From: Anaerolineales bacterium
Lineage (GTDB): Bacteria; Chloroflexota; Anaerolineae; 4572-78; J111
Length of the DNA stretch: 64,000 nt
NCBI GenBank assembly: GCA_020634855.1
Contig: JACKAU010000005.1
Coordinates: forward strand, 310,001-374,000
Direction: 5' to 3'
Shown: piece by piece, positions 1-8,042 of the stretch
Position numbering within the stretch: the stretch's first letter is position 1
Layout: each line of letters starts with the position of its first letter
The notes under the pieces: model-generated
What the model was told of the DNA's origin: nothing
Database searches by the model: none
What the model saw: the letters and a program-made list of their open reading frames with translations, nothing else
Translations under genes and position numbers: made by a program

Positions 1-650
1 CCGGCGCATTGGAACTGGTACAGCAGTTGGTTGATCGGGGAGTCGTAGTCAGCGCCGGTCATTCAATGGCTTCATTCGATGAAGCCCAGGCCGGACTACG
101 GGCCGGGGTACGGTATGGCACTCACCTGTTCAACGCGATGCCTCCCCTGAGCCACCGCGAACCGGGACTGGCCGGCGCGCTGCTCAACGACGCGCACAGC
201 GTGGTTGGCCTGATTCCCGATGGCATTCACGTCCATCCGGCGATGGTCAAACTAGCCTGGGCCGCCAAAGGCAGCACCGGCCTCAATCTGGTCAGCGATG
301 CGATGGCCGCGCTGGGCATGCCGCCCGGACGCTACCAACTGAACGATTTTGAGGTTCATGTCAGTAAAACGGATGCCCGCCTGGCCGATGGCACTCTGGC
401 CGGCAGCATCCTGCCACTGGATGAAGCGGTGCGCAATCTGATCGAGTATACCGGCTGCTCATTGAGTGAAGCCCTGGCCACCGTCACCACCACTCCGGCC
501 GCCCTGCTGGGGCTCTCGGACCAGCGCGGTCGTATCGCGCCGGGCTTGCTAGCCGACTTGGTGCTGCTTACGCCGGATTTGGAAGTAGCTATGACGATCA
601 GTGCCGGGCAAATCACTTATAAAAATCAAGCGTTAGAAACCGGGATTTAG
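1..650 (+). CDS. nagA: N-acetylglucosamine-6-phosphate deacetylase, C-terminal part (5' end outside the window)
   Basis: The reading frame is open from the first bases of the window, so the gene begins upstream; about 213 residues of a protein that is usually near 380 remain. NagA removes the acetyl group from GlcNAc-6-phosphate in the cytoplasm, giving glucosamine-6-phosphate for glycolysis. Family landmarks visible are the GTHLFNAM metal/substrate motif (about residue 37 of the fragment), the LIPDGIHVHP segment, and the catalytic Asp region LVSDAMAALG. The end, with a short beta strand after LLADLVLL, is typical of the amidohydrolase fold. It is followed 58 bases later by a SIS-family deaminase, so the two probably form one amino-sugar catabolic operon. 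Confidence 0.93.
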   Translation, partial: GALELVQQLVDRGVVVSAGHSMASFDEAQAGLRAGVRYGTHLFNAMPPLSHREPGLAGALLNDAHSVVGLIPDGIHVHPAMVKLAWAAKGSTGLNLVSDAMAALGMPPGRYQLNDFEVHVSKTDARLADGTLAGSILPLDEAVRNLIEYTGCSLSEALATVTTTPAALLGLSDQRGRIAPGLLADLVLLTPDLEVAMTISAGQITYKNQALETGI

Positions 651-708
651 CGGTCACCCGTCTACTTCCAAACTTCTGATGCTCAATCTCAACTTTAAGG
701 AGAAAAAA

Positions 709-1755
709 ATGTTAACTCAAACCCATCTTTACCAAGAAATTCACGAACAACCCACGGTATTAGCCACCGTTTTACAACAAGAAAAAGAAACCATCGGCCG
801 GCTAGCGGCTGAAATCAAGCAGCGTGATATCCATCACGTGGTCATCGCCGCCCGAGGGACCAGCGACAATGCCGGACGTTACGCCCAGTATCTATTGGGG
901 GCGATCAACGGCCTGACCGTTACGCTGTCTACGCCCAGTCTCTTCTCGATCTACCGGCAGCCGCCCCGTTTTGGGAATGCCCTGGTACTGGGCATTAGCC
1001 AGAGCGGCAAAAGTCCCGACATCGTATCCGTGCTGGCCGAAGCCCGCCGGCAAGGGGCGCTTACGGCCGCCATCACCAATTTCCCTAATTCCGACCTGGG
1101 CGTGCAAGCCGACTTTGTGATCGACTTGCACGCCGGGCAGGAGCGCTCAGTGGCCGCGACCAAAACCTACACGGCTGAGCTAGCGGTCATCGCCTTGCTC
1201 AGCGCCACGCTGGCTGAAAATGCCGAAATGCTGGCCACGTTGCAGCATCTGCCTGACTATGTGGCCAAAACCCTGACCATAAATGATCAGGTGGCTCGTA
1301 TTGCGGAACGGTATCGCTATATGAAACACTGCGTGGTCATCGGGCGCGGCTTCAATTACGCCACCGCCTTTGAATTGGCCTTAAAAATGAAGGAACTGAC
1401 CTACACCATCGTCGAGCCTTACAGCAGCGCCGACTTTCTGCACGGGCCGATGGCGGTCATCGAGCCGGGCTTCCCGGTTGTGGTTGTCGCCCCCTCCGGC
1501 GCGGTTTTACCGGAGTTACAAAGCTTTATAGAAACGCTGAAGGAACGAGGCGCGGAAATTATCGCCATCAGTAACGACCCGGGTATTCTCGAACTGGCCC
1601 GCACACCGCTGGCTCTGGCCCAGGACATTCCCGAATGGCTCTCACCGCTCATCACGATCATCCCCGGCCAACTGCTGGCGATGCATCTGGCCCACGCCCG
1701 CGATTACGATGTCGATCACCCGCGCGGCCTGCGCAAGGTAACTGAAACGCGCTAG
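709..1755 (+). CDS. SIS-domain glucosamine-6-phosphate deaminase (NagB-II / GlmS isomerase-domain type)
   Basis: A 348-residue protein made of two SIS (sugar isomerase) domains, lacking the N-terminal glutaminase domain of GlmS. Motifs: the ARGTSDNAGRYAQYLL segment and SQSGKSPDIV loop of SIS domain 1 (phosphosugar binding), AATKTYTAE, and in SIS domain 2 GRGFNYATAFELALKMKE followed by SADFLHGPMAV. This matches the NagB-II group, which turns glucosamine-6-phosphate into fructose-6-phosphate plus ammonia. The ATG at 709 is chosen over an in-frame ATG at 679 because AAGGAG lies at 698-703 just before it. Placement after nagA supports the deaminase role rather than a synthase role; an AgaS-like activity on galactosamine-6-P is the alternative. 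Confidence 0.85.
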   Translation: MLTQTHLYQEIHEQPTVLATVLQQEKETIGRLAAEIKQRDIHHVVIAARGTSDNAGRYAQYLLGAINGLTVTLSTPSLFSIYRQPPRFGNALVLGISQSGKSPDIVSVLAEARRQGALTAAITNFPNSDLGVQADFVIDLHAGQERSVAATKTYTAELAVIALLSATLAENAEMLATLQHLPDYVAKTLTINDQVARIAERYRYMKHCVVIGRGFNYATAFELALKMKELTYTIVEPYSSADFLHGPMAVIEPGFPVVVVAPSGAVLPELQSFIETLKERGAEIIAISNDPGILELARTPLALAQDIPEWLSPLITIIPGQLLAMHLAHARDYDVDHPRGLRKVTETR

Positions 1756-1780
1756 AAAACTAGCGTGTCAATATGTCTTG

Positions 1781-1850
1781 GTTCGTAGTAATGGCTTTAG
1801 CCGCTTCGGTAATAGCACCGCTAAAGCGGTTACTACGAACTATAGTTTTT
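1781..1850. repeat. Large palindrome with T-run, REP-like; likely terminator after the nag genes
   Basis: Left arm 1781-1803 and right arm 1818-1840 are inverted copies (20 of 23 positions pair; core GTTCGTAGTAA..GCTTTAG). A run of six T starts at 1845, so the transcript of the deaminase gene could end here. The arm sequence is more elaborate than a plain terminator needs and looks like a dispersed palindromic repeat. A second small hairpin, CGCTAG-AAAA-CTAGCG, spans the stop codon just upstream (1750-1765). Confidence 0.6.
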
Positions 1851-1933
1851 TCGCAAATTGCTGAATTATCTCATCAAAAAAATGAATCAGTTACCGTATT
1901 TCGTAAAAAAAGAACGTTTTTTTCACGATAGTG

Positions 1934-1942
1934 TGGTATACT
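1934..1942 (+). promoter_or_regulatory. Possible extended -10 promoter
   Basis: TGGTATACT is an extended -10 (TGnTATACT), about 108 bases ahead of the small zinc-ribbon gene. No convincing -35 hexamer is seen, which extended -10 promoters can tolerate. Confidence 0.3.
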
Positions 1943-2049
1943 AAGGCCATTACCTCAGTTCACAAACGAACTTTACACGCATTTGGGTCTAGTAATCATA
2001 ATTTCCGTTTCATAAAGTAAAAGAAGCAGTGAGGCAAGGAGAGATAACC

Positions 2050-2289
2050 GTGAAGACAACGTTATGGTTCTGTAGCAATTGCGTTACCTGGTGGTTGAGT
2101 CGCCCGGCCGATCAGGCAGAAAGCTGGTATTTATATCGTCTAGCGGATATGCCGTCGGCTACAAATCAAAAACCGGGTTGGACTGTCACCGGCTCCGATG
2201 CCATTTATTGCCCTCACTGTGGTTCCCAGATGGTCGCGTATAATGTCTCAAATCGCCAAGATAGTGCTACCTACGGGACTATGAATTAG
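2050..2289 (+). CDS. Small zinc-ribbon protein, function unknown
   Basis: Reads as a 79-residue protein from GTG 2050, preceded at 8 bases by AAGGAG (2036-2041); a longer in-frame GTG start at 2029 lies upstream of that ribosome binding site and is less likely. Two Cys pairs (CSNC near residue 10 and CPHCG near residue 57) suggest a single four-Cys zinc ribbon split by about 45 residues. I do not recognise the family. Such small cytoplasmic ribbons often bind nucleic acid or act as partner subunits, but nothing here shows that. Confidence 0.6.
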   Translation: MKTTLWFCSNCVTWWLSRPADQAESWYLYRLADMPSATNQKPGWTVTGSDAIYCPHCGSQMVAYNVSNRQDSATYGTMN

Positions 2290-2310
2290 GGCGAACCGGA
2301 TTAAGTTATA

Positions 2311-2376
2311 GGCAGGATTGACAAGATCAAGAAGATTTTTACTTATTTTCATCTTCCAAATCCGGTCAATCCTGTC
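2311..2376. repeat. Imperfect inverted repeat between convergent genes
   Basis: Arms GGCAGGATTGAC and GTCAATCCTGTC (11 of 12 paired) with further partial pairing inward (AAGAT/ATCTT). It lies between the zinc-ribbon gene (+) and the end of the ABC exporter (-), so a bidirectional terminator role is plausible. The AGGATTGAC motif is a type of short palindrome often found dispersed in bacterial genomes. Confidence 0.5.
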
Positions 2377-2422
2377 TAATTGTCGAACTTAGTTGGAAAA
2401 CCGGACAATTTAGCCAATTGTC

Positions 2423-4225
2423 CTACGACCTGCTTGAGACAATGCGCTCCCCGGTTTGAACTCGCCACAGCGAGGCGTAGATACCGTTGGCTGCAATTAA
2501 CGTCTCATGGCGACCCTGCTCTACCAATCTTCCCCTATCCAAAACAAAAATTTTATGGGCATTGCGCACCGTTGACAGCCGGTGAGCAATCACAATCGTC
2601 GTGCGGCCCACGGCGATGCGCTCCATCGAGCGCTGGATGGCGGCCTCGGTTTCGTTATCGACGGACGATGTGGCCTCATCGAGGATAAGTACCGGCGGGT
2701 CTTTCAGCACGGCGCGAGCGATGGACAATCGCTGCCGCTGGCCGCCGGAGAGCTTCTGTCCTCGTTCCCCGACAATGGTGTCGTAGCCTTGCGGCAGGTT
2801 GATAATGAAGTCGTGGGCTTCGGCGATTTTGGCGGCTCTGACGATCTGCTCATCGGTGGCGTCGAAGGTGCCGTAGGTGATATTCTCGCGGACGGTGCCG
2901 TGGAACAGAAAGACATCCTGGCTGACCAGGCCGATGGCCCCTCGCAGATCGGCCAGACGCAATTCGCGGATGTCGTGACCGTCCAGACAGACGTGTCCGC
3001 TTTTGACATCGTAAAAGCGGAGTAACAGCTTGATGACGGTACTCTTACCGGCCCCCGTCGCGCCGACAATCGCCGCTGTTTCGCCGGCCGGGATGTGTAA
3101 CGATAGTCCACTCAACACCGACGGCCGGTTGCCATTGCTGTTGCTGTATTCAAAGATGACGTTATCAAACGTAATTTCGCCCCGAATTTGCTGCACCGGC
3201 AAATGGGTCGTTCCCTCGATAATCTGCGGCTGCGTATCGAGCAGATCCAGCACGCGAGCCGTCGAGGCCATCGCGCGCTGGTAGAGATCGAGCGTGTCAC
3301 CTAGGCGGGTCAGCGGCCACAGGAGGCGTTGGGTCATAAAAACCAGCACGCTGTAAACGCCCACGTTAAGCGTTCCATTCAAGGCCATTTGCCCGCCAAA
3401 GACCATAATGGCGATAAAACCGATGACGATGACCATCCGGATCAATGGCACAAAGGCCGAACTCAACTTGATGGCGCGGCGGTTAGTTTCCTGGTAATAG
3501 TTACTTTCTTTGGCGATCCGATTAACCTCGTACGCTTCGGCGGTAAAGCTTTTAATGGTGGCAATGCCGCCCAGGTTGTTCGAGAGCTGGCTGTTGAGCA
3601 CGCCGACCTGCTCTCGGACGGCGGCGTAGCGGGGCGCTAACAATTTTTGAAACCGGATCGATCCCCAAATAATAATCGGCATCGGCAAAATGGTCATCCA
3701 CGCCACACTCGGCACCAGCACGACAAACATCCCGCCGATCACCACAATGGTCGTAATCAATTGCAGAATTTCGTTGGCGCCGATATCGAGAAAGCGCTCA
3801 AGCTGGTTGATATCATCATTGAGGATGGCCATCAAGCCGCCGGTACTGCGATCTTCAAAGTAAGCCATCTCCAGACTTTGCACGTGGGCATAGGCGTCGA
3901 TGCGCAGTTCGTGCTGGAGGGCTTGAGCCAGGTTGCGCCACAGCACGGCGTAGGCATACTGGAAGATCGACTCTAAAGCCCAAGCCGCAATGGTCACACC
4001 GGCCAGCACCCACAGTTGGGTCGTCAGGTCGGTAAAGCCCAATTTAGCCAGCATCGAGTCTTGCCGGGAAACGACAATATCGACCGCCACGCCGATAAGA
4101 AGCGGCGGGGCCAGGTCAAAGACTTTATTGAGAATTGAGTAGATGGTGGCCAGAATAATGGGTCGGCGATAGCCCTGGGCGTAACGCCACAGGCGGATGA
4201 GCGGGTGTTGGTTGGGTTGGTTCAT
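2423..4225 (-). CDS. ABC exporter, fused transmembrane and ATPase half-transporter
   Basis: A 600-residue type IV (MsbA/MDR-like) half-transporter. The first 320 residues hold six predicted membrane helices (for example residues 20-48, 70-92, 150-185, 260-285). The nucleotide-binding domain shows Walker A GATGAGKST (near 390), Q-loop LVSQDVFLFHGTV, signature LSGGQRQR (near 495), Walker B VLILDEATSSVD with catalytic Glu, and H-loop IAHRLST. It would work as a homodimer, or with a partner not in this window. It is the last gene of the minus-strand export cluster, 149 bases after the FtsX-type permease, so may be co-transcribed. Substrate cannot be told; lipid, peptide or drug are all possible. 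Confidence 0.9.
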   Translation of the reverse strand: MNQPNQHPLIRLWRYAQGYRRPIILATIYSILNKVFDLAPPLLIGVAVDIVVSRQDSMLAKLGFTDLTTQLWVLAGVTIAAWALESIFQYAYAVLWRNLAQALQHELRIDAYAHVQSLEMAYFEDRSTGGLMAILNDDINQLERFLDIGANEILQLITTIVVIGGMFVVLVPSVAWMTILPMPIIIWGSIRFQKLLAPRYAAVREQVGVLNSQLSNNLGGIATIKSFTAEAYEVNRIAKESNYYQETNRRAIKLSSAFVPLIRMVIVIGFIAIMVFGGQMALNGTLNVGVYSVLVFMTQRLLWPLTRLGDTLDLYQRAMASTARVLDLLDTQPQIIEGTTHLPVQQIRGEITFDNVIFEYSNSNGNRPSVLSGLSLHIPAGETAAIVGATGAGKSTVIKLLLRFYDVKSGHVCLDGHDIRELRLADLRGAIGLVSQDVFLFHGTVRENITYGTFDATDEQIVRAAKIAEAHDFIINLPQGYDTIVGERGQKLSGGQRQRLSIARAVLKDPPVLILDEATSSVDNETEAAIQRSMERIAVGRTTIVIAHRLSTVRNAHKIFVLDRGRLVEQGRHETLIAANGIYASLWRVQTGERIVSSRS

Positions 4226-4374
4226 TATTTTTTATCCATGAAGATACACAAAGGTACACTAAAAAAGTATCTCAGTATTTTACTTGATAAACCGTTTCCA
4301 TTCCAATCGCCCGACCACTGCCAATCGTGTGCCTTCGTGGATATTTCTTTATACTAGGAGATCAGGGGCTAATG

Positions 4375-6783
4375 TCAAGCATATGCCAGACTATCTCGTA
4401 CACTAATTGTGGTAGCGCTGCGGGCCGGGAGAATCGAGGCCAAAGTCGAGATGATGAGGATGACCACCAGCCAAACGATGACCGCGCTAAAATTATATTT
4501 GTAATCCAGATTGGCGTCGAACATGGCCTGCCCCAGCGCGTTGGCCAGTGGTCGAGCCAGGATAAACGAGAGCGGCACGGACACGAGCCAACTGAACACA
4601 CCCTGTAGAACGCCTTCCATCACAAACATGCCCATAATGGTCACCGAGCGAGCGCCGATGGCCCGCATCACGCCGATTTCTCGCGTGCGCTCGACCACGC
4701 TAATCGAGAGCGACCCCATTAACCCAATCCCGCCGACCATCGCTACAATGACTGCCAACCCCATCAACATATTGGTGGTGATGCTGAACTGATTAACGGC
4801 ATTAACGATATCATCGGGGGTAGTGCCGGTTGAAAAGACGTCGATATCCATGTTGCGATCTTCGTAACTGTCCTTGAGCTGCTGGTAGACCGTCTCGACA
4901 TCTTGAGGGGTGTGCGAGACGGTGCTAACATACAATCGAACGCCGTCGTTGTATTTTTTGGTGGCATGGAACACGGCATCCTCAGGCGCGTAAATCGGTA
5001 CGGAGTCGAAACCACCGTTGAAAATAACCTGGAAGAGGCCAACCACCTGCCACTCATCGTCGCCCAGTTCAAACAGGTTGAGGGTGACGGTGTCGCCCAC
5101 ATTAATGCCATTATCTTCGGCGGTATCCCGGCTTATGACAATGGCCCGATCATCGCCCGGCTCCAACCAGCGGCCGGCCACGATGAGTGGGTGGTACATC
5201 TCGCTGCCGTCAGGAATACCCACCAACTCCGCACCGACCCCGGCCTCTTGGGTGCTTTGCCCTTCTTTGAGAATCGCCGCCGGAGTCGTAAACCAGGTCT
5301 CGGCTTCATCGACCCCCGGCACCTTGTGGGCCATCGTCTCGACCCGATCGGTGCGCTGCGGGTCCTGAAAACCAATCCGCACGTCAAAGCCGCGCCGGTT
5401 CATATCGGTGTTGAGGGTATAGGTGATCGACGCCGACAGGCTCATCACGATCAAAAACATGGTACCGGCCCCAACCAGCACCAGTTGGGTCAGAATCAGC
5501 CGTCCCTTGCGCCGAAACAGGTTGCCCAGCGCGATGGCGTACGGCGACGACAAAAAGCGCTGACCCAGCCGCTCCACGCCCTGATCGAGCCGACTGGAAC
5601 CGAAATCGCCGCCCAGCCCGTACGAAGCAATGGCTTCACGCACGGTGATGGCTGCGCCTGCCAGCACCGGCCACAATGCGGCCAGCAGCGGAATCAGGGT
5701 AGCAGCGACAGCCTGATAAATGACGGCCCGCGTCGAGATTTGGAAAACTTCGTAGTCGATGTTGAATAAATTGAGAAACCACTTGCTAATGCCATAAGCC
5801 ACTATCGCCCCAAAAGGCAGCGAGATGATAAAGGCCAGCGAACCATAAATCAAAACTGCGGCCAGATAGATTTTGAGAATCGCGCCGGTGGTGCCGCCGA
5901 CCGCTTTGATCATGCCGATCTGGTTGGTTTGCTGGGTGATCAAGGCGGTCATCGTGTTGGTGACCAAAATCACGCTCATCAACAGGGAGATAATCGCCAA
6001 AATCTGCAAGACAAGATTTATCCCCTCTACAAACCTCCGGCCCCAATGCTCCTCAGGATCCTGGTAATTCGTAAAGTTGACGCCGATATCTTCTTTGGCC
6101 AACCGATCTTTTATCTCCGTCGCCATTTCGCGAGCGAACTCAGCGCTGTAGGGGGTAACGCGAACAAATAAGTTGCTGTACTCGCCTTCAGGGATATTAA
6201 AACGTTCCAGTCCTTGAGCATCGGTGAAAAAGACAGCGTCGCCGCCAAAGTCGGGCGGTTCAACAAAGTTGTGGCGAATTTTGCCAGTGATGGGTAGAGC
6301 GCGGTCGCTTTTGTCCAGTTCAAAAGTCACTTTGTCGCCGATATCGATATTGAAGGTTTGGCTCGACAACCGCTCGATGCCGAAATTGTCTTTTTTCGGC
6401 CACTCACCTTCCTTGAGTTGGAGGATATCGTATTGCTGATCCTCGTAATCTTTGCGCATGATCAACCGCGCGGCCCGCCACTCATCATCGGGATTGGTTT
6501 TGTAGCGAACGGCCACTTCGTTGGCCACCTCGATATCCTCGATGCCCTTGATTTTGGTCAGGCGATCGGCGGTCGTTTCGTCGATACCCCGGTCGAGAAC
6601 CATAAAGATATGAGAAGGCACCACCGCCTGGTGGGCGCGATCCATGCCGGTGATCAGTTGATCGACCATGCCAAACACCGCGCCGATAGCAAACACCCCG
6701 GCGGAGATACTTAGCACAGCCAGCAGGGTGCGGACTTTATTATCCCAAATATCTGACCAGACTTTATACCAAATAACGTTCAT
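4375..6783 (-). CDS. FtsX/MacB-type ABC permease, duplicated (two four-helix units)
   Basis: 802 residues. The N-terminal helix (about 16-38) is followed by a large extracytoplasmic domain with beta-rich sequence, then helices near 255-280, 310-335 and 345-375. A second unit starts near residue 420 with RRKGRLILTQLVLVGAGTMFLIV, a further external domain, and the FtsX signature VVERTREIGVMRAIGA near 710, ending in two helices. This is the long duplicated permease type (like LolE/MacB-like or DUF of Gram-positive FtsX-like permeases), a mechanotransmission protein rather than a classic channel. Its ATPase partner is the gene at 7298-8041, separated from it by a tandem repeat array. Together with the HlyD-like adaptor upstream it suggests a MacAB-type system. 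Confidence 0.88.
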   Translation of the reverse strand: MNVIWYKVWSDIWDNKVRTLLAVLSISAGVFAIGAVFGMVDQLITGMDRAHQAVVPSHIFMVLDRGIDETTADRLTKIKGIEDIEVANEVAVRYKTNPDDEWRAARLIMRKDYEDQQYDILQLKEGEWPKKDNFGIERLSSQTFNIDIGDKVTFELDKSDRALPITGKIRHNFVEPPDFGGDAVFFTDAQGLERFNIPEGEYSNLFVRVTPYSAEFAREMATEIKDRLAKEDIGVNFTNYQDPEEHWGRRFVEGINLVLQILAIISLLMSVILVTNTMTALITQQTNQIGMIKAVGGTTGAILKIYLAAVLIYGSLAFIISLPFGAIVAYGISKWFLNLFNIDYEVFQISTRAVIYQAVAATLIPLLAALWPVLAGAAITVREAIASYGLGGDFGSSRLDQGVERLGQRFLSSPYAIALGNLFRRKGRLILTQLVLVGAGTMFLIVMSLSASITYTLNTDMNRRGFDVRIGFQDPQRTDRVETMAHKVPGVDEAETWFTTPAAILKEGQSTQEAGVGAELVGIPDGSEMYHPLIVAGRWLEPGDDRAIVISRDTAEDNGINVGDTVTLNLFELGDDEWQVVGLFQVIFNGGFDSVPIYAPEDAVFHATKKYNDGVRLYVSTVSHTPQDVETVYQQLKDSYEDRNMDIDVFSTGTTPDDIVNAVNQFSITTNMLMGLAVIVAMVGGIGLMGSLSISVVERTREIGVMRAIGARSVTIMGMFVMEGVLQGVFSWLVSVPLSFILARPLANALGQAMFDANLDYKYNFSAVIVWLVVILIISTLASILPARSATTISVRDSLAYA

Positions 6784-6821
6784 TTTTGATCCGTAGATTA
6801 AGCAGGCTTGCGCCCATCAAA

Positions 6822-6867
6822 AAGTGACAGTTACTTCTAATTGAGCGTCCTCAAGCAACTGTCACTT
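6822..6867. repeat. Inverted repeat AAGTGACAGTT / AACTGTCACTT
   Basis: Perfect 11-bp arms at 6822-6832 and 6857-6867 with a 24-base loop, 39 bases upstream of the permease start. The GTGAC(A/T)G core is related to palindromes at 31397-31478 and 33539-33574 (see findings). It could fold in the operon mRNA between ATPase and permease. Confidence 0.55.
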
Positions 6868-6915
6868 AATTTCTAAACCGTTTATATGTTGTCGAGCCGC
6901 TTTCTCGCACGCTGA

Positions 6916-7165
6916 ATGGTCCGTACCGTCGCCGAACCATCTGTACCGCTTACCGAACCGTTCGTACCGTTTGCCGAACCGTCCGTACCGTCGCCGAAAG
7001 ACCCGTACCATCCGCCGAACCATCCGTACCGCCGCCGAAAGACCTGTACCATCCGCCGAACCATCCGTACCACCGCCGAAAGACCCGTACCATCCGCCGA
7101 ACGGTTCGTACCGCCGCCGAGAGACCTGTACCGTCCGCCGAACCGTCCGTACCGCCGCCGAAAAA
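6916..7165. repeat. Tandem repeat array, about 12 units of 20-21 bp, inside the export operon
   Basis: Units begin GTACC and read roughly GTACCGTCCGCCGAACC-TCC; they alternate between a CCGAACC(A/G)TCC form and a CCGAAAGACC(C/T) form, giving a higher-order period near 41 bp. Because unit length drifts between 20 and 21, no frame is kept through the array and the open frames seen in it (both strands) are probably by-products. It fills most of the 514-base gap between the ATPase gene and the permease gene, which otherwise holds only the 6822-6867 hairpin and about 130 unremarkable bases at 7166-7297. Confidence 0.85.
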
Positions 7166-7297
7166 TCTAAGCGACGAATTCAGTCGTGACCAAACAACAC
7201 AGACCGAGATAATTTTTGGGAGAACGGTCTGTCCGATTGGAACAATCACTAGGCCAGAAGCGGCATTTGAAAACCTGTCAGGTCTGGCTTTAGGCGC

Positions 7298-8041
7298 TTA
7301 GTAGCCCGTCCACGCTGTTTTACTGCCGGCGTATTCGTCGCGGGTGATTTTGCCGTTGGTGATTTCAACCACGCGAGGCACGCGCTTGGCCAGCTCTTTG
7401 TCGTGCGTCACCATCAGCATCGATTTGCCCTCTTCAACCAGCTTGGAAAAGAGTTCAAAAACGTCCTGCGCGGTGCGGGAGTCGAGGTTCCCGGTTGGCT
7501 CGTCGCCAACCAGCAGCGGAGGATCGTTGGCCAGGGCGCGAGCGATGGCGGCTCGCTGCTGCTGGCCCCCGGACACCATGCTGGGCAGTTTGTCGGCCTG
7601 ATCGGCCAACCCGACGGTTTCTAGCAAATGCATGGCTCGTTCGCGTCGTTCCTTGGAGGAGTATTTGTTGGCAAAGTCCATCGGCAAGATGACGTTTTGC
7701 AGTAAGCTTAGAGCCGGCAGCATTTGAAAGAACTGGAAGATGATGCCAACATTTTCGCCGCGCCAGGCCGCCAATTGGTTTTCGGACATCTTGTTCAGGT
7801 TGCGACCGGTGACGACGACATCGCCGTCGCTGGGCCGGTCAATGCCGGTGATCATATTGAGCAGGGTCGATTTGCCGTTGCCGGACGGTCCTACGATCGA
7901 CACGAACTCGCCGTCTTTGACATCAAACGAGATACCTTTAAGGATGGTCACTTCACCGTCACCGACCTTGAAGCTTTTTACGACATCTTTGATTTGCACT
8001 ACATATTCATAATCATGGTGTTTATTATTATTGCCGAACAT
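7298..8041 (-). CDS. MacB/LolD-type ABC transporter ATP-binding protein
   Basis: 247 residues with Walker A GPSGNGKST (near 53), Q-loop FQFFQMLPALSLLQNV, signature VSGGQQQRAAIARAL, Walker B LLVGDEPTGNLDS and H-loop MLMVTHD. The QQQR signature and GDEPTGNLD Walker B are hallmarks of ATPases that drive FtsX/MacB permeases. The start codon follows the stop of the PFK-like gene by one base (TGA-T-ATG), with AGGAAAA inside the upstream gene as ribosome binding site, so the two are very likely translationally coupled. The residue after Walker B Asp is the catalytic Glu, so it should hydrolyse ATP. Confidence 0.93.
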   Translation of the reverse strand: MFGNNNKHHDYEYVVQIKDVVKSFKVGDGEVTILKGISFDVKDGEFVSIVGPSGNGKSTLLNMITGIDRPSDGDVVVTGRNLNKMSENQLAAWRGENVGIIFQFFQMLPALSLLQNVILPMDFANKYSSKERRERAMHLLETVGLADQADKLPSMVSGGQQQRAAIARALANDPPLLVGDEPTGNLDSRTAQDVFELFSKLVEEGKSMLMVTHDKELAKRVPRVVEITNGKITRDEYAGSKTAWTGY

Positions 8042-8042
8042 A

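Noticed and set aside
2380..2688. 102-residue plus-strand frame over the ABC exporter end
   Set aside because: Antisense shadow of the ATPase domain; codon pattern follows the minus-strand gene.
6882..7249. Several open frames on both strands across the tandem repeat (6882-7073, 6916-7170, 6950-7249)
   Set aside because: They arise from stop-poor repeat units; unit length varies between 20 and 21 so no frame is kept, and no ribosome binding site fits.
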